Part shown: piece by piece, positions 1 through 9,539 of the stretch
How the letters are laid out: every line of letters begins with the position of its first letter
How positions within the stretch are numbered: position 1 is the first letter of the stretch
From: an uncultured Clostridia bacterium
Lineage (GTDB): Bacteria; Bacillota; Clostridia; Lachnospirales; Anaerotignaceae
Direction: 5' to 3'
Length of the DNA: 64,000 bases
Assembly: GCA_937901125.1 (NCBI GenBank)
Contig: CALCGT010000023.1
Location: forward strand, 1 to 64,000
Program-made: the position numbers and the translations under genes
Notes under the pieces: model-generated
What the model was told of the DNA's origin: nothing
The model's input: the letters and a program-made list of their open reading frames with translations, nothing else
Databases searched by the model: none

Positions 1-805
<805 letters not shown>

Positions 806-842
806 AGTTTAATCGCTAGCCAGTTAATCTGGCTAATTATCT

Positions 843-946
843 CCGGTTTTTCTAAACCGGCAAACCGTCTTTTCGCATTCGTTTCCGTTTGCTTGAATTG
901 ACTATGGGTTGTGTGTTCATATCCATTGTTCAGTTTTCAAGGATCA
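843..946 (-). other. rRNA leader with boxA-like site and short hairpins
   Basis: Between promoter P4 and the 16S start the leftward transcript contains TTGATCCTTGAAAAC (complement at 932-946), which resembles the boxA antitermination motif of Firmicutes rRNA leaders. A hairpin CCGG...CCGG follows (843-860). A smaller stem AGCCAG/CTGGCT lies closer to the 16S (819-835). Pairing was seen by eye; a role in processing or antitermination is inferred from position. Confidence 0.55.
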
Positions 947-972
947 ACTCTGCTTTGTCAGCAGCGAAGATT

Positions 973-1001
973 ATTTTATCAAATCCTCGTTTTCTTGTCA
1001 A
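973..1001 (-). promoter_or_regulatory. rRNA promoter P4
   Basis: Reverse strand TTGACA (996-1001), 17-base spacer, TAAAAT (973-978). The sequence just upstream, AAAAAGTGC, is shared with P3, suggesting a duplicated promoter module. This is the promoter nearest the 16S gene. Confidence 0.75.
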
Positions 1002-1061
1002 GCACTTTTTCAAGAACTTTTCAAGTTTATTTTGCTTTCCGCTCCCTCAGCGGTAAACAAT

Positions 1062-1090
1062 ATTTTGCCAAATGTTATCTCATCTGTCAA
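1062..1090 (-). promoter_or_regulatory. Possible rRNA promoter P3
   Basis: Reverse strand TTGACA (1085-1090), 17-base spacer, CAAAAT (1062-1067). The -10 is weak, but the upstream AAAAAAGTGC block is the same as at P4, which is why I include it. Confidence 0.5.
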
Positions 1091-1146
1091 GCACTTTTTT
1101 CGATTTCTTTCGTGCTTTTTTCTGATATTTCGCATCAGCAGAATTT

Positions 1147-1175
1147 ATTATATCAGTTCCGATTCGCCTTGTCAA
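1147..1175 (-). promoter_or_regulatory. rRNA promoter P2
   Basis: Reverse strand TTGACA (1170-1175), 17-base spacer, TATAAT (1147-1152): a perfect consensus sigma-A promoter reading toward the 16S gene. Confidence 0.85.
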
Positions 1176-1264
1176 TGTTTTTATTTCAAAACATTTAAGT
1201 TTTTATCAGATTCTGTGATTCGAGTTTCTCAGTTTGTCTCGCTTTCTCGCGAGCACATTTAGAT

Positions 1265-1292
1265 ATTATACTCCTCTTTTTTAAAATGTCAA
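1265..1292 (-). promoter_or_regulatory. rRNA promoter P1
   Basis: Reverse strand TTGACA (1287-1292), 16-base spacer, TATAAT (1265-1270). It is the most distal of the tandem rRNA promoters. The rest of 810-1424 is AT-rich and contains no gene that I can support. Confidence 0.82.
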
Positions 1293-1424
1293 TATCTTTT
1301 TTCAACTTTTTTCGATTTTTTATAAATCATTGAAAATCTGCCTCAAAAAGCAAAAAACAGCAAGAATCGTCGAGAGAAATCCTTTCCCATATAGTAAAAT
1401 GATAGCTGTAAGGAGGGAAGTAAA

Positions 1425-2365
1425 ATGATGGAACAGGTTTTAGCCGTCCAACGGATGCAGGATTATATTGAAGAAAATTTGTATAAAAAGATCACTCTGT
1501 CCGATCTGGCACAGGTATCCCATTTCTCCCCATGGTATTCCTATCGTTTATTCCGGGATCACCTTGGGGTAACGCCGGCTGAATATATCTGCAAGCTGCG
1601 TCTTTCCCGGGCAGCCCTGTGCCTGCGGGATGAAAACTGCCGTATCACGGATGTGGCCTTTGCCCTTGGCTTCGGCAGTGTGGATGAGTTTACAAGAGCT
1701 TTTTTCCGTGCCTTCGGATGCAACCCTGGCGATTACGCAAAAACCCCTGTCCCCATTTCCCTTTTCATTCCCTACGATATAAAATACAGAACATTGAGAA
1801 AGGAGAACATTGATATGAAGAATTACAGAGTATCTTTATCCAGACTGTGCATAAACCGGAGCGACTGTGTATCCTGAAACGTGCTGTTCAAGCAGACGAT
1901 TATTTTTCCTATTGCGAAGAGGTGAGCTGCGATGTGTGGGGAACCCTCATGAGCATGAAATCTCTCAGTGGCGAGCCCGTATGCCTGTGGCTTCCCGAAA
2001 AATAAAGGAAACCAAACTCCTCTGTCTATGTGCAGGGTGTAGAAGTGGAAAACGATTACGTAGGTGTCATTCCTGACGGCTTCGATGTCATCCAGCTGCC
2101 GGAAGCAGATTATCTGATATTCCAGGGTCAGTCCATCCAGGAAGAAGACTACTGCGAAGCCATTCAGGCGGTCCAGCACGCAGCCGATACCTATGACCCC
2201 GCTTTCATCGGCTATCAGTGGGATAACGAAAATCCTCGTATCCAGCTGGAGCCTCGGGGCGAACGGGGCTATATAGAGCTTCGGGCAGTGAAAAAACTTA
2301 ACGCCCGAGGATATTCTCTAACGAAAGCCCGCCTAAAATGTGAACATCATCACCGTTTTTTATAA
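1425..2365 (+). pseudogene. AraC-family regulator with GyrI-like domain, broken
   Basis: The N-terminal part (1425 to about 1838) is an intact AraC-type DNA-binding domain with two helix-turn-helix motifs (ITLSDLAQVSHFSPWY; ITDVAFALGFGSVDEFTRAF) behind a good AAGGAGGG ribosome site. A GyrI-like effector-binding domain follows, but it is in another frame from about 1841 (QTVHKPERLCILKR...) and is interrupted by an in-frame TAA at 2003-2005 before it continues (YVQGVEVENDYVG...PRGERGYIEL). So there is one frameshift and one nonsense codon. The full-length family protein would be about 310 residues. A truncated DNA-binding protein of 150 residues could still be made. A sequencing error could explain one lesion but hardly both. 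Confidence 0.85.
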
Positions 2366-2385
2366 AAGCAAGCACGATATAAATG

Positions 2386-2442
2386 AAAAGAGCATCTGCC
2401 TGCAGCCTTTTTCTGAATCAGCTGCATTGCAGATGCTCTTTT
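2386..2442. terminator. Bidirectional terminator
   Basis: A 14-base perfect inverted repeat (AAAAGAGCATCTGC at 2386-2399, GCAGATGCTCTTTT at 2429-2442) lies between two convergent genes, with A and T tracts on both sides. Confidence 0.85.
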
Positions 2443-2457
2443 TATCGTTCTCTTCCC

Positions 2458-3678
2458 TTACGCTTTCGCTTCTCTTTTTTCTTCCATTTTAGAAACACAC
2501 AGGGTACAAGCCGCGTCACCGGTGATATTTACCGTTGTACGACCCATGTCAAAGATACGGTCGATCCCGGCTACCAGTGCGATCCCTTCTACAGGCAGAC
2601 CAACGCTCTGCAGTACCATGGCCAGCATAATCATACCCGCACCAGGCACACCCGCTGTACCAATAGAGGCCAATGTCGCTGTCAGAATAATGGAAAGCTG
2701 CTGCCCCAATGTCAAATCGATGCCAAAGCACGTTGCGATGAAAATAGCGCATACACCCTGATAGATCGCCGTACCATCCATGTTGATGCTCGCCCCCAAG
2801 GGCAGTACAAAGCTGGCAACGTCCTTCTTTGCCCCCAGTTTTTCCACACATTCCAGGTTCAAGGGCAATGTCCCTACGGAAGATGCGCTGGAAAATGCCA
2901 TCATGATAGCAGGCAGCATCCCCTTAAAAAATTTTATGGGGTTCAAGCCCGCAAAAGTTCTTACCGTTGCAGAATATACGATGACCATATGCAGAATATA
3001 GGCAATATAAGCCACCGCCAATACTGTCAGCAAATCCCCCAGAACAGCAGGGCCATTTTCCGCCACTACAGGCGTGATCAGGCAGAATACACCGATGGGG
3101 CTCAGTTTGATGATCGCATCCATGATATACATGGATACCGCATTGGCACTTTCCACAAAATCAGAAAAAGCCTTGCCCTTTTCCCCAACGGCAATGGTGC
3201 CAAATCCAAAGAACAGAGCAATCACGATCACCTGCAGCATATTTGCATTGGCCATAGGCGCTACCGCATTGCTGGGGAAAATATTTACGATTGTCTCAAT
3301 GAAGCTGGGTGCTGCGGATGCTTCATATTTCAAGCCGGATGTTGTCAGTTCGTTGAAAAGACCCTTGCACAGGTTCGCCATCACCAGACCAATCAAAACC
3401 GCCAAAGCTGTAGTACACATATAGTAACAGATGGTTTTCACACCAATGCTACCCACTTTTCTCATGTCCTTCATAGAGATTACACCGCTCATGATGGAAA
3501 ACAGTACGATGGGTACAACGATGAATTTCACCAGATTCAGGAACAGTGTGCCAAAGGGCTTAATGTAATTTACTGCTATCTCAGGCGTTTTCATCAGTGC
3601 TGCACCAGCCAGGATCCCCAGGATCAGCCCAACAAAGATCCACAACGCCAACGGACGTTTTTTCTTTTCTTTCGCCAT
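2458..3678 (-). CDS. Dicarboxylate/amino acid:cation symporter (DAACS family)
   Basis: A protein of 406 residues with about eight membrane helices. The family signatures are all present: the serine-rich loop SSASSVGTLP (hairpin HP1 region), NMDGTAIYQG (the NMDGT cation/substrate motif of helix 7) and the C-terminal GIDRIFDMGRTTVNITGD, whose Arg and Asp contact substrate in glutamate/aspartate transporters. Family members import glutamate, aspartate, dicarboxylates, serine or threonine with Na+ or H+; the substrate cannot be fixed here. I chose the ATG at 3678 (MAKEKKK), 7 bases after GGAGG, over an upstream ATG at 3705. It is a single gene, convergent with the broken AraC regulator. Confidence 0.93.
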   Translation of the reverse strand: MAKEKKKRPLALWIFVGLILGILAGAALMKTPEIAVNYIKPFGTLFLNLVKFIVVPIVLFSIMSGVISMKDMRKVGSIGVKTICYYMCTTALAVLIGLVMANLCKGLFNELTTSGLKYEASAAPSFIETIVNIFPSNAVAPMANANMLQVIVIALFFGFGTIAVGEKGKAFSDFVESANAVSMYIMDAIIKLSPIGVFCLITPVVAENGPAVLGDLLTVLAVAYIAYILHMVIVYSATVRTFAGLNPIKFFKGMLPAIMMAFSSASSVGTLPLNLECVEKLGAKKDVASFVLPLGASINMDGTAIYQGVCAIFIATCFGIDLTLGQQLSIILTATLASIGTAGVPGAGMIMLAMVLQSVGLPVEGIALVAGIDRIFDMGRTTVNITGDAACTLCVSKMEEKREAKA

Positions 3679-3865
3679 TTCAATTCCTCCTCTTTCTATT
3701 TTCAAAAATAAATCCGCTGTTTATTTTACAATACCATCCCTCATTTTTCAACGTTTTCTCCCGTTTTCCATAAAAAAACAGCTGATTTTCGCAAAAAAGC
3801 CGTTTTATATGCCAGTATTTTTCAGTTTCTTTCTTTTATTCCATCAAAAGAACTCTTCCTGGCAG

Positions 3866-3894
3866 AAAAAAAGCGCACCCTGCGGTGCGCTTTT
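3866..3894 (-). terminator. Terminator of ppdK
   Basis: Hairpin AAGCGCACC-CTGC-GGTGCGCTT (3871-3892). On the reverse strand it is followed by a run of seven T. Confidence 0.85.
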
Positions 3895-3923
3895 ATATCT
3901 TTCAGCGTATTTCTATGTACTTC

Positions 3924-6551
3924 TTATCTGGGGAAGTTGATCTGCGCCTGAGCCGCAGCCAGTCTAGCGATAGGCACACGGTAAGGAGAGCAGGATACAT
4001 AGTCCAGACCAATCTGGTGGCAGAATTCAACAGAGTAAGGATCGCCGCCGTGTTCACCACAGATACCCAGGTGGATGTCAGGACGTACGGGTTTTGCTTT
4101 TTCTACTGCCCACTGCATCAGCAGACCAACGCCTGTTCTGTCCAGTCTCGCTGTAGGGTCAACTTCGTAGATGTTCTTGTCGATGTAGTCAGCCAGAATC
4201 TTACCAGCGTCGTCACGGGACAGACCGAATGTCATCTGTGTCAGGTCGTTTGTACCGAAGGAGAAGAATTCTGCTTCTGTAGCGATCTGATCCGCTGTCA
4301 GTGCAGCTCTGGGGATTTCGATCATAGTACCAACCAGGTAGTCCAGTTTCTTGCCTTTTGCTTCGAATACTTTTTCAGCTGTTTCTACAACGATATTCTT
4401 AACGAATTTCAGTTCTTTGATTTCGCCAACCAGAGGAATCATGATTTCAGGTCTGATGTTGATGCCTTCTTCTTCGGAAACTTCAACAGCAGCTTCGATG
4501 ATGGCTTTTGCCTGCATTTCAGCGATTTCAGGATAGCTTACAGCCAGACGGCAGCCACGGTGACCCATCATAGGGTTCAGTTCGTGCAGACCACGGGCTT
4601 TGATCTTCAGTTCTTCCACTGTCTTGCCTGTCATTTCTGCCAGCTGCGCGAATTCTTCTTCGGTGTTGGGCATGAATTCATGGAGAGGAGGATCCAGCAG
4701 ACGAATGGTAACTGGTCTTTCTCTCATTGCTTTATAAATACCCTTGAAGTCTTCTTTCTGGAAAGGTTCGATGCCTGCCAGAGCTTCTTTTCTTTCTTCT
4801 ACTGTATCAGACATGATCATCTTTCTGAATTTCATGATTCTGTCAGCTTCAAAGAACATATGCTCTGTTCTTGTCAGACCAATACCTTCTGCGCCAAAGT
4901 CGATGGCAACCTGTGCGTCGTGGGGTGTATCAGCATTTGTTCTTACTTTCAGCACTCTCTTGGCATCTGCCCATTTCATGAATGTTTCAAAGTTGCCTGT
5001 GATTTCAGCTTCTACTGTAGGGATATCTTCGCCGTAGATGTTACCTGTGGAACCATCCAGGGAAATGTAGTCGCCTTCTTTGAATGTTCTGCCGCCCAGT
5101 GTGAATGTTTTTGCTTCTTCATTCATCTTGATTTCTTCACAGCCAGATACGCAGCATGTGCCCATACCACGAGCTACTACTGCAGCGTGGGATGTCATAC
5201 CGCCGCGAACTGTCAGGATACCCTGAGATGCAGCCATACCTTCGATATCTTCGGGGGATGTTTCCAGACGAACCAGGATAACTCTGTCGCCGCCTTCTGC
5301 AGCTGCTTTTGCTTCTTCTGCTGTGAAATATACTCTACCCGCAGCAGCACCGGGGGATGCAGGCAAACCTTTGCCTAGAGGTTTTGCAGCCTTCAGGGCA
5401 GCCTGGTCGAATGCAGGGTGCAGCAGCTGATCCAGCTGTTTGGGTTCTACTCTCAGCAGAGCTTCGTCTGTTGTGATCAGGCCTTCTTCTACCATTTCAA
5501 CAGCAATTCTCAGGGCAGCGTTTGCTGTTCTCTTACCATTTCTTGTCTGCAGGAAAAACAGTTTGCCTTCTTCAATGGTGAATTCCATATCCTGCATATC
5601 TTTATAGTGGTTTTCCAGTGTGTTTGCGATTTCCATGAACTGGTCGTAAACACCGGGCATATCTTCTTTCAGTTTTGCGATGGGGTTAGGTGTACGAACG
5701 CCGGCTACTACGTCTTCGCCCTGTGCGTTTACCAGATATTCGCCCAGCATAGCTTTTTCGCCTGTTGCAGCGTTTCTTGTGAAAGCAACACCAGTACCGG
5801 ATGTATCACCCATGTTACCAAATACCATCATCTGTACGTTAACAGCTGTACCCCAGCTGTAAGGGATATCGTTCATTCTTCTGTAAACGAAAGCACGAGG
5901 GTTATCCCAGCTGCGGAATACAGCCTTTGCAGCTTCGAAGAGCTGTTCCTTGGGATCCTGAGGGAATTCTCTGCCCTGGTCATCCAGATAAATCTGTTTG
6001 AACATTGCTGTTACTTCCTTCAGGTCGTCAGCTGTCAGGTCAGTGTCATATTTTGCACCAACTTTTTCTTTATATTCGTCCAGTTTTCTTTCAAATTTAG
6101 ATTTGGAAACGCCGATAACAACATCTGCAAACATCATGATAAATCTTCTGTAGGAGTCATAAGCAAATCTTGTGTTGCCTGTTTTCTTTGCCAGACCTTC
6201 TACGGAAACGTCATTCAGACCCAGATTCAAAACTGTATCCATCATACCGGGCATGGATGCTCTTGCGCCGGAACGAACGGAAACCAGCAGAGGGTTTTCA
6301 GGGTCGCCCAGCTTTTTGCCAGCCATTCCCTCCAGCTTGGTCAGAGCAACGTCGATCTGTTCAATCATTTCGGGTGTCAGTTCTTTGCCGCCTTCGTTAT
6401 ATTCCGTACAAGCTTCTGTTGTGATCGTGAAGCCATGAGGAACGGGCAGTCCCAAATTTGTCATTTCAGCCAGGTTCGCGCCTTTACCGCCCAGCAGGTT
6501 ACGCATGGACGCATTCCCTTCGCTGAACATATAAACATATTTCTTGCTCAT
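3924..6551 (-). CDS. ppdK: Pyruvate, phosphate dikinase
   Basis: 875 residues, the usual length. The enzyme interconverts pyruvate, ATP and phosphate with phosphoenolpyruvate, AMP and pyrophosphate in the cytosol. The N-terminal nucleotide-binding domain starts with MRNLLGGKGANLAEM. The central phosphohistidine domain has GGMTSHAAVVARGMG with the carrier His (about residue 455). The C-terminal PEP/pyruvate barrel ends with GICGEHGGDP, which holds the acid/base Cys, and SCSPYRVPIARLAAAQ. The ATG at 6551 follows AGGAGGTAA. The gene is monocistronic, between its own promoter and terminator. With the adjacent membrane pyrophosphatase it suggests PPi-linked glycolysis or PEP formation, as known in several anaerobic Clostridia. 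Confidence 0.98.
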   Translation of the reverse strand: MSKKYVYMFSEGNASMRNLLGGKGANLAEMTNLGLPVPHGFTITTEACTEYNEGGKELTPEMIEQIDVALTKLEGMAGKKLGDPENPLLVSVRSGARASMPGMMDTVLNLGLNDVSVEGLAKKTGNTRFAYDSYRRFIMMFADVVIGVSKSKFERKLDEYKEKVGAKYDTDLTADDLKEVTAMFKQIYLDDQGREFPQDPKEQLFEAAKAVFRSWDNPRAFVYRRMNDIPYSWGTAVNVQMMVFGNMGDTSGTGVAFTRNAATGEKAMLGEYLVNAQGEDVVAGVRTPNPIAKLKEDMPGVYDQFMEIANTLENHYKDMQDMEFTIEEGKLFFLQTRNGKRTANAALRIAVEMVEEGLITTDEALLRVEPKQLDQLLHPAFDQAALKAAKPLGKGLPASPGAAAGRVYFTAEEAKAAAEGGDRVILVRLETSPEDIEGMAASQGILTVRGGMTSHAAVVARGMGTCCVSGCEEIKMNEEAKTFTLGGRTFKEGDYISLDGSTGNIYGEDIPTVEAEITGNFETFMKWADAKRVLKVRTNADTPHDAQVAIDFGAEGIGLTRTEHMFFEADRIMKFRKMIMSDTVEERKEALAGIEPFQKEDFKGIYKAMRERPVTIRLLDPPLHEFMPNTEEEFAQLAEMTGKTVEELKIKARGLHELNPMMGHRGCRLAVSYPEIAEMQAKAIIEAAVEVSEEEGINIRPEIMIPLVGEIKELKFVKNIVVETAEKVFEAKGKKLDYLVGTMIEIPRAALTADQIATEAEFFSFGTNDLTQMTFGLSRDDAGKILADYIDKNIYEVDPTARLDRTGVGLLMQWAVEKAKPVRPDIHLGICGEHGGDPYSVEFCHQIGLDYVSCSPYRVPIARLAAAQAQINFPR

Positions 6552-6646
6552 TACACATTACCTCCTGTATCCTTATTGGATATAAATTTAGGGTCTTTGT
6601 CCGCAGCCCTTGAGCTGCATCTCAAATCAAAAACGATCCATTAAAA

Positions 6647-6675
6647 ATTATACCACCTCTGTAAAAAAACCACAA
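6647..6675 (-). promoter_or_regulatory. Probable ppdK promoter
   Basis: Reverse strand TTGTGG (6670-6675), 17-base spacer, TATAAT (6647-6652). It lies about 95 bases upstream of the ppdK start. The -10 is perfect and the -35 weak. Confidence 0.6.
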
Positions 6676-7000
6676 TATTCCCAAAACCTTCTCGTCAGTT
6701 TTTCCTTTTGCGTCAATCCAGCAAAATCCCTTTCGCCAATTCCACAAAAGGAAGCCCCCAAAACAAGGGGAAAATCTATGGTTTTTTGCCAAAAGATGGA
6801 TGAAGTTCTCCCGCGTGGGTCAGCAAATTGCCACGTAGGGCAAAATCTGCCCCACTGGTACCACTTTTTCATCTTATGTACCAAAGGAAAATTCTTCCCC
6901 TATATTAAGAGTACTCCAATTCCCCGCAATACGCAAGAGCGTATTTTGTACTTTTTTCAGAAAAATCGTATTTTTCTGTACGGACTTCCGTTTCCAACAA
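6676..7000. other. Intergenic stretch without a recognisable gene
   Basis: About 325 bases upstream of the ppdK promoter and beyond the hppA terminator. Short open frames here have no recognisable domain and no convincing ribosome site. A small hairpin CAGAAAAAT-CGT-ATTTTTCTG lies at about 6958-6978. I see no known RNA family. Confidence 0.6.
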
Positions 7001-7032
7001 AAAAACAAAGCAGTCTCCGAAGAGACTGCTTT
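7001..7032 (-). terminator. Terminator of hppA
   Basis: Hairpin AAAGCAGTCTC-CGAA-GAGACTGCTTT (7007-7032). On the reverse strand it is followed by GTTTTTTTG. Confidence 0.88.
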
Positions 7033-7052
7033 CATTTTAAAATAAATTTTGA

Positions 7053-9032
7053 TTACAGCAGGCTGCCAACGCTCATGAACAAAGGAGCGAATACCAGAGA
7101 TACTACTGTCATCAGTTTGATCAGGATGTTGATGGAAGGGCCGGAAGTATCTTTGAAGGGGTCACCAACTGTGTCGCCGATTACGGCTGCTGCGTGAGCA
7201 TCGCTGCCCTTACCGCCGTGGTTGCCTTCTTCGATATACTTCTTCGCATTATCCCACGCACCGCCGGCATTCGACATGAAGATCGCCATCATAACACCTG
7301 TTGCCAGGGAACCAGCCAACAGGCCGCCCAGAGCGCCTGTACCCAGCAGCAGACCAACTACCAGAGGAGCTGCAACTGCCATGATACCGGGAACCAGCAT
7401 TTCTTTCAGAGCTGCTGTTGTGGAGATTTCTACACATTTCTTATAGTCAGGTTTGCCTGTACCTTCCATGATGCCAGGGATGGTACGGAACTGACGTCTA
7501 ACTTCTTCGATCATCTGGAATGCAGCTTTACCTACGGACTGCATTGTGAATGCAGAGAACAGGAAAGGCAGCATACCACCGATCAGCAGACCGATGATAA
7601 CTCTGGGTTCCAGCAGAGAGATTTCTGTCAGTTTTACAGCCTCTGCATAGGATACGAACAGAGCCAGTGCTGTCAGGGCAGCGGAACCGATCGCAAAACC
7701 TTTACCCATAGCAGCTGTTGTGTTACCAACTGCGTCCAGTTTGTCTGTGATGTTTCTTACGGAGTGATCCAGACCACTCATTTCAGCAATACCACCAGCA
7801 TTGTCGGCGATGGGGCCATAAGCGTCAACGGCTACAGTGATACCTGTTGTTGCCAACATACCTACTGCAGACAGAGCGATACCATACAGACCGCATACTG
7901 TGAATGCGATGTAGATACCTACGCAGATCAGGATGATGGGAATAGCTGTGGATTCCATACCTACAGCCAGACCGGAGATGATTGTTGTAGCAGGACCTGT
8001 TTCAGACTGGTCTGCGATTTTCTTAACGGATTTGTAATCACCGGAAGTATAAACTTCTGTGATCATCCCGATGATCTGGCCAACAACCAGACCAGCAATC
8101 ACTGCGATGGCAGCTTTCATGTTGCCAAACAGCTTCATGCTCAGGGCAAGGGAAGCGATCGCAACCAGGATAGCTGCTGTGTAGGAGCCTGTTTTCAGAG
8201 CTTTGTGAGGGTTGGAGTTTTCGTCGCCCTTAACAAAGAATGTACCAATGATAGCAGCCAGAATACCTGTAGCAGCCAGCACCAGAGGGAAGATCGCGCC
8301 TTCTACGGAGTAGTAAACCAGACCAAGTGTGATCGCAGAGATCACGGAACCAACATAGGATTCGAACAGGTCGGCACCCATACCGGCAACGTCACCTACG
8401 TTGTCACCTACGTTATCGGCGATAACGGCAGGGTTACGAGGGTCATCTTCAGGGATACCTGCTTCTACTTTACCTACCAGGTCAGCACCAACGTCGGCAG
8501 CTTTTGTATAGATACCGCCGCCAACACGACCGAACAGCGCGATGGAGGAAGCACCCAGAGAAAAGCCGAACAGGATGTCAGCGTTGCCTGTGAATGCGTA
8601 AATTGCGCCTACGCCCAACAGCCCCAGACCAACTACACACATACCCATAACTGCGCCGCCGCTGAATGCGATAGACAGGGCTTTGTTCATACCGCTTGTT
8701 CTAGCTGCGTTTGCAGTTCTAACGTTTGCATTTGTTGCTACTGTCATACCGCAGTAACCTGCAATAGTGGAGAAGATCGCACCGATTACGAAGCAGATTG
8801 CTGTAGGCCAGCTTACGCCGAAGCCAATCAGTACAAACAGTACAGCTGCGAAGATAACCAGAATTTTGTATTCTGCAGACAAGAAAGCTTTTGCACCTTC
8901 TCTGATGCTTGCAGCGATTTCTTTCATTCTGTCCGTACCTTCGTCCATTTTGTTAACTTTGCTTGCCAGAACGAAAGCGAACAGCAGCGCCACAATGCCA
9001 AGCACAGGCGCCAGGTAAATCAATTTTTCCAT
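7053..9032 (-). CDS. hppA: Membrane-bound ion-pumping pyrophosphatase
   Basis: 659 residues with about 16 membrane helices; it splits pyrophosphate and pumps Na+ and/or H+ across the cell membrane. Catalytic signatures are clear: DVGADLVGKVE (residues 180-190) and the DNVGDNVGD metal/PPi-binding motif (206-214), with a second acidic/Lys cluster near the C-terminus (GGAWDNAKKYIEEG, GDTVGDPFKDTSGPS). Ala at residue 440 in GNTTAA marks the K+-dependent class; K+-independent enzymes have Lys there. Ion specificity (Na+ or H+) cannot be read safely by eye, although clostridial enzymes are often Na+ pumps. The ATG at 9032 follows AGGGGG. A long structured leader precedes it. Confidence 0.97.
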   Translation of the reverse strand: MEKLIYLAPVLGIVALLFAFVLASKVNKMDEGTDRMKEIAASIREGAKAFLSAEYKILVIFAAVLFVLIGFGVSWPTAICFVIGAIFSTIAGYCGMTVATNANVRTANAARTSGMNKALSIAFSGGAVMGMCVVGLGLLGVGAIYAFTGNADILFGFSLGASSIALFGRVGGGIYTKAADVGADLVGKVEAGIPEDDPRNPAVIADNVGDNVGDVAGMGADLFESYVGSVISAITLGLVYYSVEGAIFPLVLAATGILAAIIGTFFVKGDENSNPHKALKTGSYTAAILVAIASLALSMKLFGNMKAAIAVIAGLVVGQIIGMITEVYTSGDYKSVKKIADQSETGPATTIISGLAVGMESTAIPIILICVGIYIAFTVCGLYGIALSAVGMLATTGITVAVDAYGPIADNAGGIAEMSGLDHSVRNITDKLDAVGNTTAAMGKGFAIGSAALTALALFVSYAEAVKLTEISLLEPRVIIGLLIGGMLPFLFSAFTMQSVGKAAFQMIEEVRRQFRTIPGIMEGTGKPDYKKCVEISTTAALKEMLVPGIMAVAAPLVVGLLLGTGALGGLLAGSLATGVMMAIFMSNAGGAWDNAKKYIEEGNHGGKGSDAHAAAVIGDTVGDPFKDTSGPSINILIKLMTVVSLVFAPLFMSVGSLL

Positions 9033-9054
9033 AATAATCCCCCTGTTTCATAAA

Positions 9055-9302
9055 ATTAGGATGATAATAACGTGGAATATGCCTGCCTGTCTTGCCGAAG
9101 CAAGCGGCGTCTTCCACAGGTCAGCGTCCGGCTCATTCCTTTCATGGCGTCCCCCAAAGGGGATGTCATGAAAAAACAAATACACTACCGGTTTCCTGTG
9201 TGCGCGAAAGCCCTGTCTTTGATCTGCACACGGGCGGCGTGTATCCTTTCTGAACGTCCCTCCCTGTGGACCGAGTCATATTCTGTCCCACACATAAGTA
9301 TA
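9055..9302 (-). promoter_or_regulatory. Long structured 5' leader of hppA
   Basis: The leftward transcript upstream of hppA holds several strong stems: GTGTGC...GCACAC (about 9198-9231), CATGACATCCCC-TTT-GGGGGACGCCATG (about 9143-9170) and CTTGC-TTCG-GCAAG (about 9093-9106). A TATACT -10 at 9297-9302 would start RNA just upstream. The region is GC-rich compared with its surroundings. Open frames here look accidental. I do not recognise a riboswitch class. A cis-regulatory RNA is inferred from structure density and position. Confidence 0.45.
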
Positions 9303-9410
9303 AACGAAAGGGTTCAGAAAAATCAACCCCTATACCGCACGCAGTTATACTAAATTTGCCGGTAAATTTTGTTATTTTTGAACAATTTTCCCCTGTATTT
9401 CTATGCAAAA

Positions 9411-9440
9411 CAAAAACCCTCTCCCACAAAGGGAGAGGGT
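9411..9440 (-). terminator. Terminator of the AEC transporter gene
   Basis: Hairpin ACCCTCTCCC-ACAAA-GGGAGAGGGT (9416-9440). The reverse strand continues with TTTTTG. Confidence 0.85.
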
Positions 9441-9447
9441 CGATTTT

Positions 9448-9539
9448 ACTGACACAGGAACTGAGCCACTCAGCTTCGTATCCTTAAACAACCAAGCCGT
9501 TCCCGGTTCGGCGCATCACTGACACAGGAACTGAGCCAC
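9448..9539. repeat. 22-bp direct repeat copying the end of the AEC gene
   Basis: ACTGACACAGGAACTGAGCCAC occurs at 9448-9469 and again at 9518-9539, a spacing of 70 bases. The right copy holds the last codons and stop of the AEC transporter gene; the left copy is noncoding and lies just before the terminator. It looks like a local duplication around a roughly 48-base insertion. Confidence 0.8.

Noticed and set aside
3885..6644. Long open frames on the + strand opposite ppdK
   Set aside because: Antisense to ppdK, which is certain; no family features.
6648..6884. A 78-codon frame upstream of ppdK
   Set aside because: It overlaps the probable ppdK promoter and shows no domain or ribosome site.
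7194..9053. A 619-codon open frame on the + strand opposite hppA
   Set aside because: Antisense shadow of hppA; full of Cys, Gln, Asn and His without domain, no ribosome site.
9055..9302. Fluoride or c-di-GMP riboswitch before hppA
   Set aside because: Neither the fluoride pseudoknot core nor the GEMM core could be fitted to the stems seen.
9072..9353. A 93-codon frame upstream of hppA
   Set aside because: No ribosome site or domain; it covers palindromic leader sequence, which better explains the region.
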